From: Demequina subtropica
GTDB lineage: Bacteria; Actinomycetota; Actinomycetes; Actinomycetales; Demequinaceae
Length of the DNA stretch: 64,000 nucleotides
Reading direction: 5' to 3'
Assembly (NCBI RefSeq): GCF_000971235.1
Contig: NZ_BBMB01000001.1
Location: forward strand, 138,006-202,005
In this document: positions 52,208-62,037 of the stretch, piece after piece
Layout of the letters: every line of letters starts with the position of its first letter
Numbering within the stretch: the first letter of the stretch is position 1
Made by a program: the position numbers and the translations under genes
Notes under the pieces: generated by a model
What the model saw: only the letters and a program-made list of their open reading frames with translations
What the model was told of the DNA's origin: nothing
Databases searched by the model: none

Positions 52208-52444
52208 GTGCGGCTCAGCGAGTTCTGGGAGCTCGCGGACGCGGTGTTCGGGGAGTCCTACTCGCGCACGCTCGCGCGCGAGCTCGCGTTGACGGGGCTC
52301 GACTCGCTCACGCCGGCCGACGCTCTCGAGGCCGGTCGTGCCCCGCGCGACGTCTGGCATGCCTGGTGCGAGCAGATGGATGTGCCTCTCGCGCGCCGCG
52401 ACGGCGGCGACGATCGCCGCATGGTGCCTCCGCCACGGCGGTAG
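52208..52444 (+). CDS. DUF3046 family protein
   Basis: 78-residue protein of unknown function, beginning MRLSEFWELADAVFG and containing APRDVWHAWCEQMDVP, the pattern of DUF3046, always found just before recA in actinobacteria. GTG start, 4 bases after clgR. Its conserved place suggests a link to the recA or clgR stress response, but no role is known. Confidence 0.88.
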   Translation: MRLSEFWELADAVFGESYSRTLARELALTGLDSLTPADALEAGRAPRDVWHAWCEQMDVPLARRDGGDDRRMVPPPRR

Positions 52445-52477
52445 CCCTCGGCGCGCCTGACGGCGTGTCGTTTCCCT

Positions 52478-52493
52478 TCGAACAGTTGTTCGA
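52478..52493 (+). promoter_or_regulatory. LexA (SOS) box of recA
   Basis: TCGAACAGTTGTTCGA matches the Gram-positive LexA consensus perfectly (TCGAAC-N4-GTTCGA). It abuts an AT-rich TATAGC -10 candidate (52494-52499), so bound LexA would block the recA promoter. The remaining ~120 bases form the recA leader. Confidence 0.92.
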
Positions 52494-52629
52494 TATAGCG
52501 TGGTCCCCAGGACGCCGCGCGGTCCGCCTCCTCCCCGGAGGGCGACGGTCGCCGCGGCGGTGTCAGTGGTCCGGCGTAGCGTCGGATGCGACACGGCAGA
52601 CCTGCCCCGGATGGATGTGAGGAACCGAC

Positions 52630-53712
52630 ATGGCACAGGCACAGGACCGCGCGAAGGCGCTCGAGGCGGCGCTCGGACAGATCGACCGCCAGTTCGGCAA
52701 GGGCTCGGCGATGCGGATGGGCGAGAAGACCGTCGTCCCCGTCGAGGCGATCCCCACCAGCTCGCTCGCGCTCGACATCGCGCTCGGCATCGGCGGCCTC
52801 CCGCGCGGCCGCATCGTCGAGATCTACGGTCCCGAGTCCTCGGGTAAGACCACCGTCGCGCTGCACGCCGTCGCGAACATGCAGAAGGCGGGCGGCACCG
52901 CGGCGTTCGTGGACGCCGAGCACGCGCTCGACCCCGAGTACGCGCGGAAGCTCGGCGTGGACGTCGACAACCTCATCGTGTCGCAGCCCGACACGGGTGA
53001 GCAGGCGCTCGAGATCGCGGACATCCTGGTGCGTTCCGGCGGTATCGACATCCTCGTGATCGACTCGGTCGCGGCGCTCGTGCCCAAGGCGGAGATCGAG
53101 GGCGAGATGGGCGACAGCCACGTGGGTCTCCAGGCGCGCCTCATGTCGCAGGCGCTGCGCAAGATCACGGGCGCGCTCAACACCACGGGCACCACCGCGA
53201 TCTTCATCAACCAGCTGCGCGAGAAGATCGGCGTGTTCTTCGGCAGCCCCGAGACCACCACGGGTGGAAAGGCGCTCAAGTTCTACGCCTCGGTGCGCCT
53301 CGACGTGCGTCGCATCGAGACCCTCAAGGAGGGCACCGAGCCCGTCGGCAACCGCACCCGCGTCAAGGTCGTGAAGAACAAGATGGCCCCGCCGTTCAAG
53401 CAGGCCGAGTTCGACATCCTGTACGGCCAGGGCATCTCGCGCGAGGGCGGCATCATCGACCTCGGCGTCGAGCACGGCTTCGTGAAGAAGTCGGGTGCCT
53501 GGTACACCTACGAGGGCGACCAGCTGGGGCAGGGCAAGGAGAACGCCCGCAACTTCCTCAAGGACAACCCGCAGCTCGCGGACGAGATCGAGCGCAAGGT
53601 CAAGGCCAAGCTCGGCGTGGGGATCCAGCCCGCGGGCGAGGAGAACCAGGACGTCGCCTCGGACGCCCCCGCCCCCACCCCCGCGGGCAAGAAGGGCAAG
53701 AGCACCTTCTGA
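52630..53712 (+). CDS. recA: Recombinase A
   Basis: Strand-exchange protein and coprotease that triggers LexA self-cleavage, 360 residues. Walker [11 protein letters not shown] is near residues 67-76, [13 protein letters not shown] and the DNA loop L2 region [24 protein letters not shown] follow. No intein is present. GTGAGGA precedes the ATG. A LexA box lies 137 bases upstream and recX follows 3 bases after the stop. Confidence 0.98.
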   Translation: MAQAQDRAKALEAALGQIDRQFGKGSAMRMGEKTVVPVEAIPTSSLALDIALGIGGLPRGRIVEIYGPESSGKTTVALHAVANMQKAGGTAAFVDAEHALDPEYARKLGVDVDNLIVSQPDTGEQALEIADILVRSGGIDILVIDSVAALVPKAEIEGEMGDSHVGLQARLMSQALRKITGALNTTGTTAIFINQLREKIGVFFGSPETTTGGKALKFYASVRLDVRRIETLKEGTEPVGNRTRVKVVKNKMAPPFKQAEFDILYGQGISREGGIIDLGVEHGFVKKSGAWYTYEGDQLGQGKENARNFLKDNPQLADEIERKVKAKLGVGIQPAGEENQDVASDAPAPTPAGKKGKSTF

Positions 53713-53715
53713 CGC

Positions 53716-54273
53716 ATGAGCGAGCAGGAGTACAGGCCCGCGGGACGGCGTACGCGCCGTTCCGCGGGCCGCGCCGCGTCCCCGGACGACGCCCCCATCA
53801 CCGATCCGGAGAAGGCACGCGAGATCGCGCTGGGGATCCTCACGCGGGCGTCGCGCTCATCGGCGCAGCTGCGGGACTCGCTCGTCGCGAAGCGCGTCGA
53901 GCCGCGCCTCGCGGAGGAGATCGTGACGCGGTACGCGGAGGTGGGCCTCATCGATGACGCGGGGCTCGCGGCGACCATCACCCGCACCCGCCACGCCGAG
54001 CGCGGCCAGTCGCGGCGCGCCATCAGGATGGAGCTCGCGCGCAAGGGCTTCGAGGACGGTGACATCGCTGACGCCCTCGGTCAGATCGACGACGACGACG
54101 AGCGGGAGCGTGCGGCCGCGCTCGCCCGGCGGCGGTGGGACCAGCTCGCCGCGCATCCCGAGGACGTGCGGGCACGGCGCGTGGTCGCGATGCTCGGACG
54201 CAAGGGGTACCCGAGCGCTCTCGCTTTCGCACTCGTGAAAGACTTGCGACGTGCCGATAGCGAGGATGACTAG
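53716..54273 (+). CDS. recX: RecA regulator RecX
   Basis: 185-residue modulator that limits RecA filament growth. The three-helix RecX repeats are seen (LTRASRSSAQLRDSLVAKRV, ARTRHAERGQSRRAIRMELARKG in pattern, and RRVVAMLGRKGYPSALAFALV). A ~35-residue Arg-rich N-terminal arm precedes them. Co-transcribed with recA. Confidence 0.94.
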   Translation: MSEQEYRPAGRRTRRSAGRAASPDDAPITDPEKAREIALGILTRASRSSAQLRDSLVAKRVEPRLAEEIVTRYAEVGLIDDAGLAATITRTRHAERGQSRRAIRMELARKGFEDGDIADALGQIDDDDERERAAALARRRWDQLAAHPEDVRARRVVAMLGRKGYPSALAFALVKDLRRADSEDD

Positions 54274-54300
54274 TCTCGCGCGACAGGGAAGGAGCGGCCG

Positions 54301-55761
54301 GTGGGGCAGACCCTGACGATCCTGGTGCTGCTCGGCTCCAGCCTCGTCGCGCTGCTGCTGGTGCTGTTCGCCAGGCGAGAGGCCTCAGCGGAGCGCCACG
54401 CCGCACGGAGCGAGGCGGCGATGCTCCGGGAGGAGGCGAGCGCACGCCTGGCGGAGGTCAAGCGCCGCGAGGAGCACTCCCTCCAGCGCGAGAAGGACGC
54501 CTCGAGCGATCAGCGCAACGCGCAGCAGTACGCCCGATCGCTCGAGGAGCGCACCTCCGTGGTCGTGCGGGACGAGCGGCGCCTCGCGCGCGAGCGTGCG
54601 CACCTCGAGGATGAGCGGGCCGCAGCCCTGGCCGCCGTCGCGAGGACCACGGTCGAGGAGGCGCGCGCCGAGCTCACCGCGACGCTCCTCAGCCGCGCCG
54701 AGGCCGACGCCGCCGTCGAGCTGCGCCGTCTCGAGCGGCGCACCCAGGCGACCGCCGAGGAGCGGGCCCGCGAGATCCTCGTCGAGGCGATGCAGCGGCA
54801 GGCGGCCGCATCGTCCGCGGACCACTCGACCACGTGGGTCGAGCTCCCGAGCGAGGAGATGAAGGGACGCATCATCGGGCGCGAGGGGCGGAACATCCGC
54901 GCGTTCGAGGCGCTCACGGGCGTCACGGTGATCGTCGAGGAGGGCGTCAACGCCGTCCAGCTGTCGAGCTTCGACCCCGAGCGGCGCGAGATCGCCGAGG
55001 TCATGCTCGCGGCGCTCGTCGAGGACGGGCGGATCCAGCCGCAGCGTGTCGAGGCGGCCTACGCGCGCGCGGTCGCGGGAGCGGTCCAGCGCCACCGCGG
55101 CGCGGGGCTGGACGCGCTGTCCGCCGCCGGGGTCTCGGGGGTGACCACGGAGGTGGTCGACGCGCTGGGACGGCTCCGCCTCCGCACCTCGTACGGCCAG
55201 AACGTTCTCGCGCACCTGGTGGAGACGGCGCAGATCGCCGCCGACATCGCCGCTGCCATCGGCGCAGACGTCGAGGTGGCGCGGCGCGGAGCGCTGCTCC
55301 ACGACATCGGCAAGGGCTTCACCCACGAGCAGAAGGGGACCCACGCCGCGCTCGGAGCGAGGTTCGCGGCGGAGCATGGTGAGGACGGCGCGGTCGTCAA
55401 CGCGATCGCGGCCCACCATGACGAGGTCCGCCCCGAGTCCCTCGAGGCGGTGATCGTGCAGGTGGCGGACGCGATCTCGGCCTCGCGCCCGGGTGCCCGC
55501 AAGGACGACCTCGACGCGTACGTCAACCGCATGGCGAACCTGGAGCGCATGGTGCTCGAGCACCACGGCGTGACGCGTGTCCTCGCGATGGCGGCCGGGC
55601 GCGAGGTGCGCGTGGTCGTCGAACCGCATGAGATCGACGATCAGGGGACCCAGGCGCTGGCGCGTACAATTGCTGAGCACATCAGCCAGGACTTCACCTT
55701 CCCCGGAGAGATCAAGGTGACGGTGATCCGCGAGCTACGCGCGGACGCCATCGCCGGATAG
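54301..55761 (+). CDS. rny: Ribonuclease Y
   Basis: Membrane-bound endoribonuclease of mRNA turnover, 486 residues, slightly short for the family. A membrane helix at residues ~4-24 is followed by a long coiled coil (~25-165), a KH domain (GRIIGREGRNIRAFEALTG near 188) and an HD domain (LLHDIGKG near 332). GTG start with GAAGGAG 6 bases upstream; the candidate -10 TAGTCT overlaps the recX stop. Together with rnj and pnp the window encodes three central RNases. Confidence 0.93.
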   Translation: MGQTLTILVLLGSSLVALLLVLFARREASAERHAARSEAAMLREEASARLAEVKRREEHSLQREKDASSDQRNAQQYARSLEERTSVVVRDERRLARERAHLEDERAAALAAVARTTVEEARAELTATLLSRAEADAAVELRRLERRTQATAEERAREILVEAMQRQAAASSADHSTTWVELPSEEMKGRIIGREGRNIRAFEALTGVTVIVEEGVNAVQLSSFDPERREIAEVMLAALVEDGRIQPQRVEAAYARAVAGAVQRHRGAGLDALSAAGVSGVTTEVVDALGRLRLRTSYGQNVLAHLVETAQIAADIAAAIGADVEVARRGALLHDIGKGFTHEQKGTHAALGARFAAEHGEDGAVVNAIAAHHDEVRPESLEAVIVQVADAISASRPGARKDDLDAYVNRMANLERMVLEHHGVTRVLAMAAGREVRVVVEPHEIDDQGTQALARTIAEHISQDFTFPGEIKVTVIRELRADAIAG

Positions 55762-55764
55762 AGC

Positions 55765-57270
55765 ATGACCGACACCACCCTCGCACCCACGTACCTCGTC
55801 AGGACGCTCGGGTGTCAGATGAACGTGCACGACTCGGAGCACATGGCCGGCCTCCTCGAGGGCGCCGGCTACACGGCCGCACCCGCAGGCGCCGACGTGG
55901 CCGACATCGTCGTGATCAACACCTGCGCCGTGCGCGAGAACGCCGCCACCCGCCTCTACGGCAACCTGGGACAGCTCGCCGCGGTCAAGGCCGAGCGTCC
56001 CGGCATGCAGATCGCCGTCGGCGGCTGCCTCGCCCAGAAGGACCGCGGCGAGATCGTCAACCGCGCTCCGTGGGTCGACGTGGTGTTCGGCACCCACAAC
56101 ATCGACGTCCTCCCGGCGCTGCTCGAGCGTGCGCGCCACAATGCCGCCGCGCAGGTCGAGATCGAGGAGTCCCTCAAGGTCTTCCCGTCGACGCTGCCGT
56201 CGCGCCGGGACGCCATCGCGTCCGGCTGGGTCTCGATCTCGGTGGGCTGCAACAACACGTGCACCTTCTGCATCGTCCCGTCCCTGCGCGGCAAGGAGCG
56301 TGACCGCCGCCCCGGCGAGATCCTCGCGGAGGTCGAGGCGCTGGTCGCGCAGGGCGCCGTCGAGGTGACGCTGCTGGGCCAGAACGTCAACTCCTACGGT
56401 GTCGAGTTCGGCGACCGCGGCGCGTTCGCGAAGCTGCTCCGCGCATGCGGCGAGATCGAGGGGCTCGAGCGCGTGCGCTTCACCTCGCCCCACCCGGCGG
56501 CCTTCACCGACGACGTCATCGAGGCGATGGCCGACACGCCCAACGTGATGCCGAGCCTCCACATGCCGCTCCAGTCCGGCTCCGACCGCGTGCTGCGCGC
56601 CATGCGCCGCTCGTACCGCTCGGAGCGGTTCCTCGGGATCATCGAGCGCGTGCGGGCCGCGATGCCCGATGCGGCGATCACCACCGACATCATCGTCGGC
56701 TTCCCCGGGGAGACCGAGGAGGACTTCCAGGAGACGATGCGCGTGGTCGAGGCCTCGCGGTTCACCTCGGCCTTCACCTTCCAGTACTCGCCGCGCCCGG
56801 GCACCCCCGCGTACGATCTCGAGCCCCTGCCGAAGGCGGTGGTCCAGGAGCGCTTCGAGCGTCTCGTGGCGCTCCAGGAGCGCCTCACGCTCGAGGACTC
56901 GCAGCGGTTCGTCGGGCGCACTCTCGAGCTCATGGTGCTCGACGGCGGCGGGCGCAAGGACGGCGAGTCCGCGCGCCTGTCGGGCCGCGAGCCCGGCAAC
57001 CGCCTCGTCCACTTCGCCGTCCCCGACGGCGCCGACGTCCCGCGTCCGGGCGACATGGTCACGGTGCGCGTCACGCACGGCGCGCCCCACCACCTCATCG
57101 CCGACTCGGGCATCGACGGCGGCCCGTACGAGGTCCGGCGCACGCGCGCGGGCGATGCGTGGGACGCCGCACAGGGCGGCGACCACGATCACGGCGGGGA
57201 CTCGTGCGGCACCGGCGGCGGCCCCGCCGGTCCCGTGGGTCTCGGCATCCCGACGCTGCGCCGCGCGTGA
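55765..57270 (+). CDS. miaB: tRNA-2-methylthio-N6-dimethylallyladenosine synthase
   Basis: Radical SAM enzyme of 501 residues adding the 2-methylthio group at A37 of tRNAs after MiaA. One iron-sulfur cluster uses Cys17, Cys53 and Cys88, the radical cluster Cys162, Cys166 and Cys169 (CNNTCTFC). A TRAM domain is near 375-440. The last ~45 residues form a His/Gly/Cys-containing tail ([16 protein letters not shown]) that could bind metal. It starts 3 bases after rny and overlaps miaA by 4 bases. Confidence 0.96.
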   Translation: MTDTTLAPTYLVRTLGCQMNVHDSEHMAGLLEGAGYTAAPAGADVADIVVINTCAVRENAATRLYGNLGQLAAVKAERPGMQIAVGGCLAQKDRGEIVNRAPWVDVVFGTHNIDVLPALLERARHNAAAQVEIEESLKVFPSTLPSRRDAIASGWVSISVGCNNTCTFCIVPSLRGKERDRRPGEILAEVEALVAQGAVEVTLLGQNVNSYGVEFGDRGAFAKLLRACGEIEGLERVRFTSPHPAAFTDDVIEAMADTPNVMPSLHMPLQSGSDRVLRAMRRSYRSERFLGIIERVRAAMPDAAITTDIIVGFPGETEEDFQETMRVVEASRFTSAFTFQYSPRPGTPAYDLEPLPKAVVQERFERLVALQERLTLEDSQRFVGRTLELMVLDGGGRKDGESARLSGREPGNRLVHFAVPDGADVPRPGDMVTVRVTHGAPHHLIADSGIDGGPYEVRRTRAGDAWDAAQGGDHDHGGDSCGTGGGPAGPVGLGIPTLRRA

Positions 57271-58256
57271 GCGAGCCCCACGGCGCCCGGCCTGCCCCGG
57301 CCGACGCACCCGCGGTCGATGCGCCCGTGATCGTCGCGGTCGTCGGCGCGACCGCGACCGGCAAGTCCGCGGTGAGCCTCGAGCTCGCGGAGCGGCTCGG
57401 GGGCGAGGTGGTCAACGCGGACTCGATGCAGTTCTACCGGGGCATGGACATCGGCACCGCGAAGCTGAGGCGCGCGGAGCGCCGAGGGATCCCGCACCAC
57501 CAGATGGACATGCTCGACGTCCACGAGGACGCCTCGGTCGCGCGCTTCCAGGAGGAGGCGCGCGCGGACATCGCCGCGATCCACGCGCGGGGGCGCCGCG
57601 CGATCGTCGTCGGCGGATCGGGGCTGTACCTGCGGGCGCTGCTCGACCGCTTCGAGTTCCCGGGGACCGATCCCGAGCTGCGCGCGGCGCTCGAGGCCCG
57701 TGCCGAGACCGAGGGGCCGGGGGTGCTGCACCGCGAGCTCGCGGCCGTCGATCCCGCCGCCGCGGCGAAGATCCCGCCCCAGAACGTCAAGAGGCTCGTG
57801 CGTGCCCTCGAGATCATCGCCCTGACCGGCACGACGCAGAGCTCGCTGCCCCGCCACGAGTACGCCGCGCCTGCGGTGACGATCGCTCTCGACCTTCCGT
57901 ACGAGCTGCTCGACCCGCGGATCGACGCGCGCGTCGACCAGATGTGGGAGCAGGGGCTGGTGGACGAGGTGCGCGCGCTCGAGGCCCGTGGCCTGCGCGA
58001 CGGCGTGACGGCCCGCAGGGCCGTCGGCTACGCGGAGACGCTGCGCCACCTCGACGGCGAGCTGGACGCAGACGAGACGCGGGAGCTGATCGCGCAGCAC
58101 ACGCGTCGGCTCGCGCGCAAGCAGGCCCAGTGGTTCCGGCCGGACCCACGCGTGCGCTGGATCGACGCGCCGCGCGACCACGGCGACGTGGTTCGGGCCG
58201 CCGCGGACGCATCGTCCGTGGTCGCCGAGGCGGACGCGGGCCGTCCGAACCGCTGA
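57267..58256 (+). CDS. miaA: tRNA dimethylallyltransferase
   Basis: Adds the dimethylallyl group to A37 of tRNAs, supplying the substrate of MiaB. 329 residues with a ~20-residue Pro/Ala-rich N-terminal arm; the P-loop GATATGKS is at 27-34, followed by [18 protein letters not shown] and the Arg-rich [14 protein letters not shown] start overlapping miaB (GTGA). The -10 box of dapF begins 1 base after its stop. Confidence 0.95.
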   Translation: MSEPHGARPAPADAPAVDAPVIVAVVGATATGKSAVSLELAERLGGEVVNADSMQFYRGMDIGTAKLRRAERRGIPHHQMDMLDVHEDASVARFQEEARADIAAIHARGRRAIVVGGSGLYLRALLDRFEFPGTDPELRAALEARAETEGPGVLHRELAAVDPAAAAKIPPQNVKRLVRALEIIALTGTTQSSLPRHEYAAPAVTIALDLPYELLDPRIDARVDQMWEQGLVDEVRALEARGLRDGVTARRAVGYAETLRHLDGELDADETRELIAQHTRRLARKQAQWFRPDPRVRWIDAPRDHGDVVRAAADASSVVAEADAGRPNR

Positions 58257-58257
58257 C

Positions 58258-58263
58258 TAGGCT
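58258..58263 (+). promoter_or_regulatory. -10 element for a leaderless dapF transcript
   Basis: TAGGCT, 6 bases before the ATG at 58270, squeezed into the 13-base miaA-dapF gap. Confidence 0.6.
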
Positions 58264-58269
58264 GGTCGC

Positions 58270-59127
58270 ATGACTCTCGCCTTCACCAAGGGCCACGGCA
58301 CCCGGAACGACTTCGTGCTGCTGTTCGACCCCCACGGCGAGGTCGACCTCACGCCGGAGGCGGTCCGCTTCCTGTGCGACCGGCGCGCCGGCATCGGCGG
58401 GGACGGGGTCATCCGGGCCGTGCGCGCGGGCGCGCTCGACGCGGGTGCGGGCTTCGGGCCCGCGACCTGGTTCATGGACTACTGGAACGCGGACGGCACC
58501 ACGTCGGAGATGTGCGGCAACGGTGCGCGCGTCTTCGGGGCGTTCCTCGAGGCCGAGGCCGGCGAGGACCTCGCCGGCGGGCTCGAGTTCGGCACGCGCG
58601 GGGGAGCGCGGACCGTGACGTCGCTGGGCGGCGGCCGCTACGCGATCGGCATGGGCGCCTACCGCGTGGGCGACGCGACGGACGGCTTCGACTCCGAGGT
58701 GGCTGCCCGCGGGCTGGACCCGGTGCGCCCCGCGCTGAGCGTCGACATGGGCAACCCGCATCACGTGGTCGCGCTCGGCGAGGTGGACGAGCTCGAGGCG
58801 CTCGACCTCACCGTCGCCCCCGAGGTGCGACCGGTGCCCCCGCACGGCACCAACGTCGAGTTCGCGGTCGCGCTCGGGCACGCGGGCGAGCGCGGTCGCG
58901 TGCGGATGCGCGTCCACGAGCGCGGCTCGGGCGAGACGATGTCGTGCGGCACCGGGGCCTGCGCGGTCGCGCTCGCGATGCGCACCTGGGCGGGGGCGGG
59001 CGCCCCGGATGTCTGGGACGTCGAGGTGCCCGGGGGCGAGGTCACGGTGCGCATCGAGGGCGGCACCACCACGCTCGAGGGCCCCGCGGTGCTCGTCGCC
59101 TCCGGAACGGTCGCGCTCCCGGTCTGA
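58270..59127 (+). CDS. dapF: Diaminopimelate epimerase
   Basis: Converts LL- to meso-diaminopimelate, the peptidoglycan and lysine precursor. 285 residues with both catalytic cysteines in place (EMCGNGARVFG near residue 79 and SCGTGACAVA near 228). It begins TLAFTKGHGTRNDFVLL, the usual N-terminus. Third dap gene of the window. The next gene starts 2 bases after the stop. Confidence 0.96.
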   Translation: MTLAFTKGHGTRNDFVLLFDPHGEVDLTPEAVRFLCDRRAGIGGDGVIRAVRAGALDAGAGFGPATWFMDYWNADGTTSEMCGNGARVFGAFLEAEAGEDLAGGLEFGTRGGARTVTSLGGGRYAIGMGAYRVGDATDGFDSEVAARGLDPVRPALSVDMGNPHHVVALGEVDELEALDLTVAPEVRPVPPHGTNVEFAVALGHAGERGRVRMRVHERGSGETMSCGTGACAVALAMRTWAGAGAPDVWDVEVPGGEVTVRIEGGTTTLEGPAVLVASGTVALPV

Positions 59128-59129
59128 CG

Positions 59130-59720
59130 ATGCACCCGATCGAGCCCGGCGCCGACGGCGTCCCGAGGGTCCATCCCGAGGACGCGGACGAGTGGCGCGC
59201 GTGGCTCGCGGCGAACCATGCGTCCGCGACCGGGGTGTGGGTCGCGGTGTGGCGGCGCGGGTCGGGCCGCTCGGGGATCGCGTACGAGGACATCGTGAGA
59301 CAGGCGCTGTGCTTCGGCTGGATCGATGCCGTCACCAAACGGCTCGACGAGGACCGCACGCTCCAGTACTGCGCGCCCCGCAAGCGTGGCTCCGGCTGGG
59401 CGCGCACCAACAAGGCGCGGATCGAGGAGCTCGAGCGCGCGGGGCTGATGGCGCCCGCGGGTGCCGCCGTCATCGCCGCGGCGAAGGCGGACGGCTCGTG
59501 GACGGTGCTCGACTCGGTCGAGGCGCTCGAGGTGCCGGCGGACCTCGACGCGGCGTTCGCGGCGCATCCGGGCGCGCGCGAGACCTGGGACGCCTTCCCG
59601 CCCTCGGCCCGGAAGCAGAGCCTCCAGTGGGTCGCGTTCGCCAAGCGCGAGGACACGCGCGCCCGACGCTGCGCCGCCATCGCGGAGGCCGCTGCGCGAG
59701 GTGAGCGGGTGCCGTCCTGA
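59130..59720 (+). CDS. YdeI/OmpD-associated (OmdA) family protein
   Basis: 196-residue cytoplasmic protein. The family pattern is seen in EWRAWLAANHASATGVWVAVWRRGSG, YEDIVRQALCFGWIDAVTKRLDE and the C-terminal FPPSARKQSLQWVAFAKREDTRARR. The role is not established; homologues are linked with bacteriocin or peptide resistance. ATG start 2 bases after dapF, thus co-transcribed. Confidence 0.87.
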   Translation: MHPIEPGADGVPRVHPEDADEWRAWLAANHASATGVWVAVWRRGSGRSGIAYEDIVRQALCFGWIDAVTKRLDEDRTLQYCAPRKRGSGWARTNKARIEELERAGLMAPAGAAVIAAAKADGSWTVLDSVEALEVPADLDAAFAAHPGARETWDAFPPSARKQSLQWVAFAKREDTRARRCAAIAEAAARGERVPS

Positions 59721-59902
59721 CGCCGGCGCGGCCGTCACCGCAAGCGTGGCGAGCCCGTTTCGCGGGGAGTTTCGGCGCATAAGGGACGATGCGGTGCCGT
59801 GCCGCGGCGAGATGCTGTCCAGCGAGCGAGTGGCCTGCTAAATTCCCGTGCAGTGCGTCACGGCCGCCGTCCGGGTCCCCGGGGGCGAGGGCGCGATCAC
59901 CA

Positions 59903-61291
59903 ATGAAGCGAGGGATAGTGAAGAATCGTCTGTTCGGCCGCGCTGCGGCCGTTCTCGGGCTCGCGGCGGGCGCCGCGCTCGTCGCCGTTCCGGCATCCGC
60001 GGATGCCGACGACATCACCAACGCGACGACGACGTGGGAGTGGGTCTACGACGAGGGCGGCGCCATCGAGGATGCCTTCGCGTTCTACCCGGGTCTTGCC
60101 GCGGATGGCGGCGACATCTGGGGCTGGACAGGCGACGCGTTCGATACCTTCCTGTACGAGGTCGGGCTCTCGACCCCGGACGACTCCGACGGCGTCGACG
60201 CGTACGACTTCGTCGCGGTGTCGGACACCCGTGTGGACGGCGGCGTGAGCACGATCGTGTCCGAGGCGGCGCTGTCGCTCTACGACTCGACGGCTGACGA
60301 CTTCTTCGACTACACCGTCCGTATGACCCTCACCATCGAGGGCAGCTACGCCCGCTGGGACGTCGAGGTCGTCGCCGACGTGCCCTCCGCCGACACCGAG
60401 CGCGTGCTCGACACCATGGTCCTGGCCATCGGCGGCGAGCTCGGCTCGGACAGCTCGACCGTCTACGAGACCGTTGGCGCGGACGCGCTGGTCTCGCACG
60501 ACGAGGACGGCTACGACCCGATCGTCGCGTATGACCTCGTGGGTGACGTCGACAGCATCGAGGCGTACGACGGCGATGATGAGCCGTGGTTCTACTTCGG
60601 CCTCGACGCCGACCCGAGCGCCGCGGTGATCGTGTCGCTCCTCGACTACGCCCCGTGCGGCCGCGACGCCGCGATCGCGGCCCAGCTCGCGGCGGCGCCG
60701 ACCCTCGCCGACACGTTCGGCCAGGACCTTCGCCCGGACGCGACCGACGCATGCGCCTCCGTCGATGCGGCGGAGACGGTCGACGCAGGCACGGAGTTCG
60801 CCCAGTTCCTCGCCCTCACGATCACCGAGGAGGCCATCGACGGTTGGCTCGAGCACGAGGTCCCGGACTGGTTCTATCCCGAGGTCGCGCTCGTCGACGG
60901 ACCTGCGGGTGTCGAGGTGGAGCTCGTCGAGGACGACGTCACCGGGGATCCGTACGTCGCCCTCGGCGGGACCGTCGCTGCGGCGGGCACCTACGAGGTC
61001 ACCGCCGTGCTCTACCTCACGGACGGCACTGAGTCCGGGCTCCCGTACTTCCTGTCGATCCCGCTCACGGTCGTCGAGCCGGTGGTCGTGGAGGAGGAGC
61101 CTGTCGCCGAGCCCAGCGAGGAGGCGACCGAGGAGATTGCCGACGAGACCGACGCGGTCGACGACACCGTCGAGACCGACGAGGCCGTGCTCGCCGAGAC
61201 CGGCTTCGAGTCCGGGCTCGCCGGCACCGTCGCGGTGCTCATGCTCGGGCTGGGAGCCGCCGCGGTCGTGACCGCACGTCGCCGCGCCTGA
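59903..61291 (+). CDS. Secreted surface protein with LAXTG sortase signal
   Basis: 462-residue acidic secreted protein of unknown function. A signal peptide ends near residue 33 (VPASA). A mostly beta-stranded body without a domain I recognise follows, then a Val/Glu-rich spacer (~395-428), LAETG at 430-434, a hydrophobic helix and RRR. LAXTG is the class E sortase signal of high-GC actinobacteria, so the protein should be fixed to peptidoglycan. A TAAATT -10 candidate lies at 59838-59843. The ATG at 59903 gives a complete signal peptide; a GTG 15 bases downstream is possible. Confidence 0.82.
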   Translation: MKRGIVKNRLFGRAAAVLGLAAGAALVAVPASADADDITNATTTWEWVYDEGGAIEDAFAFYPGLAADGGDIWGWTGDAFDTFLYEVGLSTPDDSDGVDAYDFVAVSDTRVDGGVSTIVSEAALSLYDSTADDFFDYTVRMTLTIEGSYARWDVEVVADVPSADTERVLDTMVLAIGGELGSDSSTVYETVGADALVSHDEDGYDPIVAYDLVGDVDSIEAYDGDDEPWFYFGLDADPSAAVIVSLLDYAPCGRDAAIAAQLAAAPTLADTFGQDLRPDATDACASVDAAETVDAGTEFAQFLALTITEEAIDGWLEHEVPDWFYPEVALVDGPAGVEVELVEDDVTGDPYVALGGTVAAAGTYEVTAVLYLTDGTESGLPYFLSIPLTVVEPVVVEEEPVAEPSEEATEEIADETDAVDDTVETDEAVLAETGFESGLAGTVAVLMLGLGAAAVVTARRRA

Positions 61292-61299
61292 CCTGAACA

Positions 61300-61339
61300 G
61301 ATGAGGGGCCTCCCGGCAGCCGCCGGGAGGCCCCTCATC
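61300..61339. terminator. 18-bp bidirectional terminator hairpin
   Basis: Arms 61300-61317 and 61322-61339 pair perfectly over 18 bases with a 4-base loop (AGCC), between two convergent genes. No U-tract on either side, but it is by far the most stable hairpin of the window and serves both genes. Confidence 0.9.
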
Positions 61340-61354
61340 GTCTGCGCGTCCGGC

Positions 61355-61942
61355 TCAGGCGGAGACGCGCAGCACGCGGAAGCCCTTCGAGCTGCCGATC
61401 TTCTCGACCGCGCCCCAGCCCTGGTCCGCGATCCACCGGGCGAGAGAGTCCGCGCCGAGGTTCTTCTGGACCACCAGGTAGGCCTCGCCGCCCGGCGCGA
61501 GCCGCGGGAGCCAGGTCGCCAGCAGGTCGTGCAGGGCGTCCTTCCCGATGCGGATCGGGGGGTTCGACCAGATGGTGTCGAAGGTCGCGTCCGCCGGGAC
61601 GTCTCCGGGCACCGACGCGTCGACCTCGGCCCCCAGGCGCGCGGCGTTGCGCCGCAGCAGGTCGAGCGCGCGCTCGTTGACGTCGACCGCCGTCACGGAC
61701 GATGCGCCGCGCAGGGCCGCCTCGAGCGCGATGGGTCCCCACCCGCAGCCGATGTCGAGCACGCGGCCGCGCGGCTCGGGGACCGCGCGGAGCAGCACCT
61801 GCGTGCCCAGGTCCACATGGCCGGGGGAGAAGATGCCGGGAGCGGTCTCGACCTCGACGTCGCGCCCTGCGAGGGACACACGGATGGTGCGCCGCTCGTC
61901 GGCGGACGCGGGCTGCGCGGTGAAGTAGTGGTCCTCGGTCAC
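61355..61942 (-). CDS. Class I SAM-dependent methyltransferase, RsmC-like
   Basis: 195-residue methyltransferase of the MTS group. The SAM-binding VLDIGCGWGPIALEAA starts at residue 61 and the catalytic NPPI motif is at 127-130, as in rRNA guanine-N2 methyltransferases. It matches the C-terminal half of RsmC only, the usual form in actinobacteria. GTG start, 7 bases after TACCCT. Likely rRNA target, not proven. Confidence 0.9.
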   Translation of the reverse strand: MTEDHYFTAQPASADERRTIRVSLAGRDVEVETAPGIFSPGHVDLGTQVLLRAVPEPRGRVLDIGCGWGPIALEAALRGASSVTAVDVNERALDLLRRNAARLGAEVDASVPGDVPADATFDTIWSNPPIRIGKDALHDLLATWLPRLAPGGEAYLVVQKNLGADSLARWIADQGWGAVEKIGSSKGFRVLRVSA

Positions 61943-61949
61943 GTGGTCG

Positions 61950-61955
61950 AGGGTA
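61950..61955 (-). promoter_or_regulatory. -10 element for the leaderless methyltransferase transcript
   Basis: TACCCT on the minus strand, 7 bases before the GTG at 61942. Confidence 0.55.
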
Positions 61956-62037
61956 GCGCCCGGCGCGCGGGAGGCGGCGGTCGCATCGTCCCCACCCGCG
62001 CACGGGTGTCGGAGCGGGGTGAGACAATGGACCTTGT

